Of a stretch of DNA of 64,000 bases, positions 49,201-61,200 are shown in pieces; the first letter of the stretch is position 1, and the number at the start of each line of letters is the position of its first letter. The stretch is from contig CP136062.1 of NCBI GenBank assembly GCA_032622095.1, positions 196,795,887 through 196,859,886 on the forward strand, written 5' to 3'. The DNA is from Siphonodentalium dalli. Taxonomy: Eukaryota; Mollusca; Scaphopoda; Gadilida; Siphonodentaliidae. The translations under genes were made by a program, and so were the position numbers. Below the pieces are notes generated by a model, which was not told the origin of the DNA, searched no databases, and saw nothing but the letters and a program-made list of their open reading frames with translations.

Positions 49201-52200
49201 CACCTCATTAATGAAAGAACAGGTTAATAACAGTTCTGAGTGACGTCAGATACTTCAGAAGTTAACATAACTTATTATCAGACCTGGAAATAGATCAGGT
49301 TTTCCCATCGACGTTCAACGTCACAACGTCTTGTCCAATCAAAGTGTTTCATATAATAAAACAGTTATCGCATTGTTTCTTGGTTGACACGAGGAATTGT
49401 CAGCCCTTGGAAGTCAATATTCACCTCGGCCTACGGCCTAGGTGAATATTGTCTTCCCCGGGTTGACAATTCCTCATGTCAACCTCGAAACAATGCGATA
49501 ATTGTATAATATTATAATAACTTTAAATTATATAAGGGCCTTGGATCAGCCACTATACATATAAATGCAATTTGAATCTGTATCAAACAGGTTTTATAGA
49601 ATTAATTGTGGAGAGAACACTGATATTTTTCATGTGCGCCAAGGCCTTGAATGAAATGTTACTTTCTCTCATCTGCAACAATATTAATAAAGGATATGAG
49701 ATTCTAATGGGTGTGCTTTCTATATTTATTCCATATTCATCGATCTTCCAAGCTGAATATTTGATGCAGTTTATTTAAATATAATTGTCAGAATTAAGTC
49801 TTAAGTTTGATGGGTAATCTTTATCCGATATTGGATGAACATCCCTGCAAGAATGGTAAAAGGGTGTTCATCTGCCTGTCAACTAATTTTATAATCTGAA
49901 CATTCCTAACAAATTGAAAAATAGAACCAATCTATGTATAATTTAAGAAATGAATGGGAGAATGCATGGTAGCTTACCTGCAGTCTATCAGACACATTCT
50001 TCAATGGGATGACACAATCAATGAAGGTGTTAACGCTGGCAACAATGCACGATCTCTGGATCTAAATGTGAAATGAACAAAATTTAACATACTTTTCTGA
50101 TCAAGTTAGGGCCCCCATGTGATGAGATATTGAGAACTTAAGAATTCATGGAGCATGCTAGAAAGCAGAATTATCATAAATCCTGATCTAATTATTGGAA
50201 CACAGTTGCAGTGTGACGGAAACTAATTGATAAGTTATTTATTTCAGGACTATCAACTGAGACCATTTAAAATTTGTCATATTGCATATTTTAACGACAT
50301 TGGAAGATGCCTGAAAACAGACAGACAACGTATTGTAACCATGGCCTCATGTATGGATACCAATTTACAAGGATTTATTATTGTTAATAAAGGTCTTATC
50401 AGTAAACTTGTCGATATAAAACTCCTGTATAATTATTGCTAACTCAAGATGAAGATCTCTCAATTACCTCATCAATGAAAGCAGTCACTGTTGTGCCTTT
50501 CTTCAATTCTTGAACATAACTCTTCTCCGAATATTTTTCTTTTTTGCTGCTCAAAACACTAAAGAAAAAAAAATTCATTCTCAATATAAAAGCCCTCTAA
50601 GAATAAAGACCACCACCACATTTCCCCCAAAAAGGTAGCTTTTTAAAGTGTCCGATCTTTCTGGACTGACCTTCAACAAAACACCAACGATTGTAAAATA
50701 TAACAAACTTAGGTTTGATTCCTTCAGTATTGTGAAACACATCGCTCACATGAGTTCTCAATGATCATATACTTAGTGATGAGCCGATTGTTAAAAAGAG
50801 CCTTGCGTAGATTGCCAATTAATTGAGATCACAATCGGCCGATTCCGATGCTGATTCAGATTATTGTTAACAATTATTCCAGAATATGTTAAAGTAAAAC
50901 CTCTCAAAAACATACACCATTCGGACCAGCCCTTCTGTTTGGTTTAGAGAGGTGTTCAGCTTATAGAAAATCGAAACAGAATGTATTGACGTCATTAAAG
51001 TATTCAATAAAGTACCAACTAAAATATAAATAACAATAGATATTACCGCTCAGAGTTGAATGTATAGACAATAAATTTAAACTTATAAAGGATCCCCAGT
51101 CTACACTAGAGCCAAAACGAGCTAAGCATCAAGTATGTCAAATCTGCCGCACGTGCATTCGGTTCACTAATCATACTTCATATTCTTTGATATTCAACTT
51201 GTCGCTTTGGAAATGCTAATGTGTTTAAAAAAGATATTTAAAACAAGACAATTAAAAACATTGAGTATATCACGGTAGCAGCATTGCCACTCGAATGTTC
51301 CACATAATCAACTATTTTCTAATTAATATTCATTTTTTGTTAAATATTTTTTAATGAAGATGTAATAATAAAGAATAATCCCGACTGAAAATCGCACAGA
51401 GCAAACATTATAATTCAAAACCTATAGTAATATATATATTTGTGTTCATGACTGATGCAATGGTTGACAGGGGTGTTTAGTTGATTTACACAGCATTGGC
51501 CAAATAACAATACTGTAAGTTGTGGAATAAACACCATGTAGAGAATTAATTTACCTGTGAAATCACCCCACTTACCCCCAATAACAGACAAACTTAACAA
51601 ACAAATCAGGAAACATACATTATTCCTTAACCCTTTCATGACGGGAGCTTCACTGGTGCAGCAATAAAGACCATGTGCCAGTGCATAGCGAGCCTTGCAC
51701 ATATAAGAGAATGCATTACATTACAAGGTCAAGGTAAATATTGTTAGGCCAATGCATTCTCTTATATATGCGAGGCTCCCTATAGGAGACTCACATATAT
51801 AATAGAATGCATTGGCACAGGATTTTCACAAAATTTCAAGAAGCTCCAGTCATGGAAGGGTTAAATAAAAAGAAAACAATATATACAACAGCTACTTTAT
51901 AATTACCTTGGCTTAATGCTGCATTGAAAATATCTTTCTTCCAAATATGGTCGACTCACTGATGGAACACTGAAAGAAAGCAATAATGAATTTTGAAATA
52001 ATGAAATTTCTGGGTTCGCAGGCAACGCCCTCATCGCCAGAAGAGAGCCGCATTAAACATTGGTATTTCTAAATTCACCAAGAATTGATTGTGACTTCAA
52101 AACTCAATTTTCCATTTATCCACAATAATTAGAATTCTAGATGTAATGTCTAAATTGAATAGGAAGATAGATATTATACATTGCTTGGGAAATTGAAGAA

Positions 52201-55200
52201 TTTTATTCATTTAAAGTCCACATATGGCAAAGCAAAGTCAAATTCTGTTTCTGAGGCATGTATGCATAGTCCCGAAACCCGACGCGTACAACCATTTTAT
52301 CCACGATTTAGATGTCTGAAAATTTATAATCGGTATGAAATAATTGGGGTATGTTTTAATACAAACTTGCTCTGAACTCATTTCATAATTCATATTTCCG
52401 ATTCATGATAAACGAGTGATCGAGGGTCGCCTTGCTTTAATGGTGATATGGTTTGGGACCGTTCGATCATGTCAAATGTTTGAGGGTGAAGGATATATTG
52501 AAGTACGAGTTATCGAGATTTGACAGTATTTGGATTCCAGAATTGACAAAATCATGCAATATGCTCATAGTCATTTGTCCATTCAACAAATGTAAATGAC
52601 CTATCACCAAGGAAATAACTTACCCTTTGTATTTCTTCATAACTTTGTAGCCTAGTATTCTGACTTGTATCTCTTCACCAGTGTGGTATGGTGAAAACCT
52701 ATGGTGAACCTGAGAATGAAAACAAATTATGCAAACTCTGGCAAATACAAGAGATTGCTTTCTACACAAAGAGAAAATGTAATCAAAGGAGATTTACCAG
52801 GAGTATTCAGACCAAGATAATGATATTCAAGGAAGGAGATTTATATAAATTTCAATGGTAGGACTTCTTCATCCATGGTGGAATGAAAGTTGTGTTCAAT
52901 GGCTACAGAAACGTTTTCAATAAAGGAGTCGTGAGGAAATAACAGGAAAGGTTAATAGATTGACATCTTACGAAAAAGAATCACCGAAAAAGCTTCATAT
53001 TTCCATTTCTGAGTTATCAGTTACTTGGAATTACCATTCAATTCATGTTTCCTAGTTCATATAACACTAGCAAGCTACATTTGATTGAAATGTAGGCAAT
53101 TTTTTCTCATATATAATTGATATCGTGACAACTTCCAATTTTAAATAATGTGACATAGGAACTATTTTGCTAACTACAATGTAGTTCTACTATGGGTATA
53201 AATGTTTAACTCATGAAATTACATTTGAACATTTACACCCATAGTAGAAATTTATACCCATAGTAGGAAGGTATATATATACCAACAGTAGGGTGTAAAG
53301 ATGAAGTTTACAGAATAGGCGATATACACAATAGAATAGGTAATTATGGTATAAATTGAAATTTGACTATCTTTCAAACTCATCTATGAAATAAATATAG
53401 GTCGACGTCATGTCGTAAATGTATGTATCACTACGTGTGACGTAAATTCCTTATAGCGTCGTGTTTGTGTCTCTTGGTGTGGGGATACTCATTCGAAGCA
53501 AAGAGCAGGGAGTTGAATTTGCGGAGCAAATCAACAATAATAATTATGCCATAAATAAAATACATGCATAGTAGCTGAGAATTCCAAATTTTCACCACTC
53601 GTGGTATTGTGGTTTTAACCACTTGCCAAAAGGCTCATTTAAAACCACAATTTCACTTGTGGTGAAAATTTGGTATTCTCGGCTACTATGTGTGTATTCC
53701 ATATATACACAATGCGAACAAATGCATATTCCGACAACACAAACCTTTGATATTTCATCCTTGTCATCAGTAACCTCTGTGATATGCACTCGTCCTGGAA
53801 AACCTTGTATGAGTACTATCATTTCTGAAGAAAGAATGGACTTTATTCTGAAATAAAATAGAACATAGTATAAGGTTATTCAAAAATTAAAATAGAACTT
53901 TTTGACCATGTACCAAACAGAACAAGTGGTGCAGCAATGATTCTTAGCCATGTTTAAATCATAATTCAGAAATCTCACCAAATCGGATGTCAAGGACACT
54001 GTAGCTCAGCATGGAGAAGGGTTAATGTCATACATTACATGGAGTGTCCATTGGTCACTCCAAAGATCCGTATTGAATTTTTGTGACGATCAGATGAGAC
54101 ACTAGACCTATGACCTGTAGGGTGTACTAAAGGAAATTCAGGGTTCATAACCTTTCCTGGGAATCAGATTTAACCACTTTTTGAGGACTGCATAAAGAGT
54201 TTTTAAGGACTATTTTACCAACGTAACCTACAATAAACATCACTCTACGCCAGTTTACAGTGTTCAATATAGTGAAATGACTCCAGAACTCATGTCTATC
54301 TCCTTCTTGCATACTGAACACTCTTCTCTATACACATATTCTCAGAATATGTCCATTTTAACGCGGTCCTCAGCCGTTAACAACGCAGTCGTAACGTCTA
54401 CCCCCACCACCCCCAGAATGTTAGTTAATAAATGAAGAAGAAAGTAGCCCGATGTACTATTTTAATTGATGTGTATTTTTGCCTGGGTGAAAACTATTGA
54501 CAATTATTGGTTTCTGTATATAATCTTCCTTTCCGCATATTTCAGGCAGCCTTTGACATATGTTATAATATGTTACATATAAACGGACTATAGTTTAATC
54601 ATATAGATAATATAAAATGTTTGACACTATAAGGGAAACAAAAATAATATGTGTTTCCGATTTGTTGACCAAAAAACTCCAGGCAGATAGGTACATGTCG
54701 AAATTTTCATAGATGTATACTGCTAGCATAAAGTGTGCCGATTTTCTAAGATAACTACCGGTATATGAGCATCGTTCTTGCAACGAAATGAATTTTATTT
54801 ACTATATATTTTGAGACTTCCGTATGTGTGTATATCCTTTATAGACTCGAAAACGGCTCGACCGATTGAGCCCAAACTTGCTATCTAAGGGTAAAAAACC
54901 ACGAGAAGTGCCATCGCACCGCTTCTGAGAACGTCCGAGCACTCCTTCACCCTTCGCCCTGCCACCGTCGTTGGAATTAATGGGTTAATGATTAAGGAGC
55001 GTTCGTATCTGCGGTGTCGTTGTTAAAGAGCGTTTATATACACAAGTATAAATACGGCTCAATCAACCGTCTTGGAAACTGGGGATATCGAGACAAAATT
55101 TCGTACTTTGGGCTTCCAAGGGACGGGGGAGATTTTCGTCGGGTCAGTTTGTCCGCCTGAGGTGACCTTGACCTTGAAATGGGTACCCATAAATGACCTT

Positions 55201-58200
55201 GGGCGATATCTCGGTCGTCAGCGGTGACATCGACGTGAAATTTGTTATGTATGGTCAACTCGGGACGGGGAATATTTTTGATAGCATGCTGTCGGCGTGC
55301 CTGTATGGGTTTACCTTGAAAAACAAAAATTAATGGATCGACCAAAGCCATGGGACCAATCCCACCAGTGGCGGGCTAATCTGCTAGTTATCATATAATT
55401 TGGCAGAAATACAAATTGTACACAAAACATGTAAACAGGGCGAATTTACATTGGAACTGAAAGTGAAAATGAAAGTAAGTTATAATATTTTTCTGAAAAA
55501 GTTGGATGTAAATCTAGCAATTTATCTATATTGGCCTAATGAAAATTTTAATATGACAGGCTGAAATGCTTTTGTAACTACCCTAAATTAGTTGATGTTC
55601 AATCACAGAATTGCCAAAAGCAACCATTAGTCTATGGTCTCAGTGAGAGCTTTCCAATGAAAGGCAACAAGCCATATTTCCGACTAAATCCTGAAAAATT
55701 ACCCATTATTCTGTTGTGGTTAAGGAGTCGATTATTTAGGGCATTACTGTAAATAGTGACTCACATAGCTGGTTTGAGGTCTCCTGGTTTAATTTCCAGA
55801 CTCGGGATCACAGATGATTCAGAAGCAGCGATCTCTGCCTTTGCTGCTTTCTCCATCTTTTTATCTCGAAACTTCAGCTCTGCTATCACTTTTCCACTCG
55901 GTAACACTCTATAATTCAAAACAATGTATTATGTTATTTATAATTTACTAAAATGTTTTAATGACTTCTTTCAATAAACAAAACTTGCCACCGTCTTTCA
56001 ATTTCAAAAATAGGATTTTACAACCTTTGGGGCAGTGTTTTTGAGGAGTAAAACGTTTTGCTTTTATTGAAGTATTTCAGTTGTTTGATTTATAGTGTAA
56101 CCTGAGAATCATGTTTTCCTGACATCATACACATCTGTGATACTTAAACCCTTTCATGACGGGAGCTGAGCTGGTGCAGCATTAAAGATCCAGAGGCTGT
56201 ACATTCTCTTATATATGCAAGTCTCCCATGGGGATAATAGAATGGACTGGCTTACAAGGTCAAGGTCAATATTGTTAGGCCAATATATACTATTATATAT
56301 GTGAGGCTCCCTATGGGACACTCGCATATATAAGAGAATGCATTGGCACAGGATTTTCACAAAATTGCAGGAAGCCCCAGTCATGGAAGGGTTAATAACT
56401 GGGATCCAATCTGAAAAAAAAATTCTAAATTTTTAATTCAAATTTAGCCTATGTCAATTTTGAGGCAAAAAATTTCTACCACTTCCAAAAGACATTACCG
56501 ATTCTATGGGTCAAACAGACCCAACTAGAGCTCAGACTGTCCAGTGGGACTAAGGATACCCCTAGCAGTGCAATTGGGCTACAATAAGGGTAGCCATCTA
56601 AAAAAAAAAGAACACAAGGAATACAAGCTCGGAGAATATAATGCTTAAAGGGATACCCTACACTAAATCCAGCCATTTATGCAAACAACACCGTAATAAT
56701 AATGAAAACGAATATATATGGCTGGAATCAGAGCATATGAGTGTATTTTGCACCAATCCATGGCTCAAATTCATTCATTTGTTCCATATATTATGTTGAG
56801 TATAAAAGGAGATCATAAATGGCCGGATTTAGTGCCTAAAATATATCTAACACTCCTGTTATCCTTAAACCTTTCATGAAGGGAGCTATGCTAGTGCAGC
56901 ATTAAAGATCCTGTGTCAGTGCATTCTCTTATATATGTGAGTCTCCCATAGGGAGCTTCGCATATACAAGAGAATACACTGGCTTACAAAGTCAAGGTAA
57001 ATACTGTTAGGCCAATGTATTCTCTTATATATGAGAGCCTCCCCATGGGAAACTCGCATATATAATGCATTGGCACAGGATTTTCGCAAAATTTCAGGAA
57101 GCTCCAGTCATGGAAGGGTTAACCCTTTGGCAGGTTGGTATCGCATATACAATGTCATCCCTGTGGTTGAATATATTTGCAAAAAAATATCTAGAAAATA
57201 CATATTCCCTAATAAGATACTTACACACTGAACTACATGGTATATTCATTTTTATTCACAAAGGAGGGATCTATGAGACCCGTTTAAAATTTATTATTTT
57301 GGTACGAAATAGCTTAAGTATGTTTTGAATCGTTATTATGACGTAGCAGGTCACGTGCCCTCTAACTCTATTAATAGCAAGCTGGCAGTGTATACGGCCA
57401 TGTTTATAAAAATGAATATACCATGTAGTTCAATGTGTAACGTATCTTTGACGGGAATATACCGAGTACCGATATTTTTATTTTAGGTACTGTAGTAATA
57501 ATTAATTATTTTGAATAACCAATCATTCATTGGTACAATATAGGTGCAAATTAATGTTTCTCATGCTCATGGCAAGTATGCCATGCAGTAATATTCAAAT
57601 GGGCGCAGCCATTTGGTCAGATTATAATGGAGTCATTAAAAAGAATGTGCACACACCATCATACATCAAGCTACTTCTTTCCAATTGATTGCATGTTGTA
57701 TTTTCAAAGTGTGACTGAAGACACATTTCGTAAACTTTTAATACTATAAACCTCGATCTACACCTATTCAGATGTTGTTCATATAGTAACCTGATTTTGC
57801 AATGTTACATGTGTGCAAACCATTGTAAATGACATAAATGTTGTTCCACCTGATAACCATATGATGACATAGTCATTATTCTATCGACCAAAGGGTTAAA
57901 GGTCATGCCTTAGATTGTCTATTAGTTACTTCAAATATGGCTCCACTCACTTCTTAATAACAACTTTGTTTTCCTGATGAACGCTAAACTGATGCTGCTC
58001 TAGGATGTCATTCCAATGCTTAAAACAGATAAGAAATTATTATTAATGTACACAGCTTTATAAACATATACTTAAGATCATTCAAAATAAATACCTGTTT
58101 GCAAGCAAATCGATATGGAAAATTGTATGTGGAATGAAGGTTTTTTATTTTTATTTTTACCAGAATTCTAAAACTTTATATATGTATAGATGATTCCATG

Positions 58201-61200
58201 GAATAAAATTCCAATAATTAATTGAACTAACCATAGATACAAGGATAGCTGGAAGACTCCAAAAACACTGGATGTTCAAAACATCTTGCACTTCAAAGAC
58301 TGAAATGTCTAGCTCAAACAGAAAAAATGTTTGGTGAAACAAAGCTATTAAGATTTGGAATGTCTCAGATCACCTGTGCCTAAAACAAGATTATTGATTG
58401 GAGAATGGAGGAGGGAGAAACTCACCCGTTTTGATGGCAGGTAAGCATAAACTCCAGAAGCTTGACCTTGGAGTAAAACTAGCGTGTAGTGAGGCTTCGC
58501 AAGTAGCACTATACAGTTTCTTATATTCTCCAATTTAGAAGCCTAAAACAACAAAAACAGCATTGTCAAAAACAAAATAAAAGCTTTAGCCAGTTTGTTT
58601 TATTTTGTAGTAAATTACCAATCTACCAAAATAAACTCCGACTTCGTAATTAAATTCTGTAAACAAAATATGTTTTTATTTCTTCCACTGTCCCACAAAT
58701 TTTAAGTCCATATGTAAAAGAAATATCGACATTAAAGGCAAACAAATGTTTAGAGTTCGTTATTAAACAATAATCTGTCTTGTCGCCCCCAATAAATTTG
58801 ACAAACGCGGTGCAAAAAAGTCAATGCAGTGATTGTATAATTCATGTGTGTATTGTAAATAAATTATCCAACCTATCCTATCCTAATAATATTTTGTTTT
58901 GGCCTCAACAGAAAGTTTTTTCCAGAGAGGAAAATGACACTAGTCGCTGTTCAATAGTGACGTCATGTTTGATGTTAAAGTTCTAACTTCAAAGAGAAGA
59001 ACTGTTTGGTGGAAAATCATACGACACTCTTAAAAACTGGGATATTACATATATACATCGGGTTTCGGAACCCAAATCTGCCTATATGTCACAATTTCAA
59101 CAAAAAAAATAGTCGAATTACAAAAGAAATAAACACTTGACGGCTTGTATAGTAAAATTTGACCACATAAACTGAGTGTAGGACTCTGCTTTGCACAATC
59201 GTCTTCTTTGTGGTAAAATTCTACTATTCATACCAATGTACAATTCATTTATTTCTTAATTACTAATTCAAAATCTGCCATTTTATTTCAACTTGTATAA
59301 ACCAGCTCATTATTGGCTGTAATCTTACACATTTCGGAAAAAAAAGAATTTGAGGAATTTTGTTTTTAATTTATTTTAGTCCGACCCTACTCCAGTAATG
59401 AGAACAAAAATCCATAAACCACAAAATAAAAAAAACCATGGCCTTAAGTTCCAATTTAATAAAAGCTTATCTGAAATTGGTCAATTACTTAATGAATCAA
59501 TTCCAGAATAAAATGAAAGTACCAATGACACTGTAGCTCAACTTAGAGTGAGGATACTGTCATACATTACAGCCAAAAGTGCGATAAGGAATGCATAAAA
59601 TTTACATGTTTAAGTATTACCAGTTCAACCCGAAGAGCCATACGAAGTTTGGGGTAAATTGGATAAAAATGTTGGGTGTAGGGCATACCAAAGTATATGG
59701 TTATGGGATTTAGTCATGCAAAGAGTAGATTCCTAGAAGGCTGCCGACAGCCATGTTATTCAACGATATTCAGAAAAAAATTTGATGGCTCCCATCTGGT
59801 GGTCACCCAGAAGATACATATGAATCAAATCAAATATGAATCAAATATCTGGAACCAAACTCATTATGAACACAGAGCAAGGAATCAACATTTTCGGTTG
59901 TAATCTTATTTTAGAAACATCCAACTCACATGCTTCAGATTGCTGTCCTCACTGTTCTGAACTTCTGTGACTATCTCAGGAACCGCAGACAACTCAAGAC
60001 ACTTAGCCTCTGTATCAATGCTCAAAACGACACATTCCACAGATGTGCCTTCCTTTAGATCGCAGCCTGCAAGAATTTGTAAGGTCAGGGTTTTAGCAGC
60101 CGAGAAAGTAATTATGACGTTAAGTTAGATATTGGGCGCTTCCAATAATCATATAATGGTATAAAACTGTCCAGTAGAAAAAAACATTATTTGAGTTTCT
60201 TATGCAAAAGCTTTGGAAATAGATCTCTAGATATTAATTTACATGATTCTGAGGATGATTTGAATCTGATCACTGTTTTATCAATCTTTCATCATGGCTA
60301 TTTCAGAAAATGGTGGAGAATATCTGACCAGGGTTTAAGCTGCCGATGGCCTGATTTTTTCAAAAATTTTAAAAGAAAATCTCATTTCGTCCATCTTTTG
60401 GGCAAAAAATTTCAAGTCTATAGTTTCCAAAATCACTAGATCTCACTAAACTGTTATTAGAAGTCACACATGCTTACTTATCAAAACAATGGTTAGCATA
60501 TTAACTACAGGTTGGAGTATGCGATTAGCTCAGTTTGACATGCCAGTGACTGCTTTTTTTTTTGTAGTGACATATACAGAGTATTTATTATTTTTACAAC
60601 AAGAAACAATCTACATGTTTAGTAACAAAAAATATTACTGAGAAAAATGAAAATATTCTAAGTCAAGAAGGCCAATAACTCTGCCAAAATAAGTCTGACC
60701 AACATTAAAATCGCAGGCGCACAGGTTCCCATGGTGGTTGATGTCTGTGCAAAGTTTAACAAAAAAAGATTCATAAACAACTGAGAAAAACTACGGACAC
60801 AATTGTGTCAAGAACACAAACACCTCTGCGAAATTAAGTCTGACCGTCATTAAAATCGCAGGTGCACAGGTTCGTATGGTGGTTGATGTCTGTGCCAAGT
60901 GCAGGTGCACAGGTTCCCATGGTACTAACTATCTGTGTCAAGTTTTAAAAAAATTTAACCAAAAATGTTGGAATAAAAGCTTGGACAAAGGTATACCCCT
61001 GTATTGAACATTTATAAGTCGAAAAAGGGGGATAACTCCACACAAACAAAGTCGGACAGACCTCATAACTGCAGGTGAACAGGTTCCCATGGTATTAAAT
61101 ATCTGCGTCAAGTTTAAAAAAAATGTTGGAATAAAAGCTCGGACAAAGTATACCCCTGTATTGAACATTTTCTAAGTCGAAAAAGGGGGATAACACCGCA

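Noticed and set aside
50773-51130. Possible hAT end (TAGTGATGAGCCGATTG)
   Set aside because: No matching right terminus or target duplication could be found.
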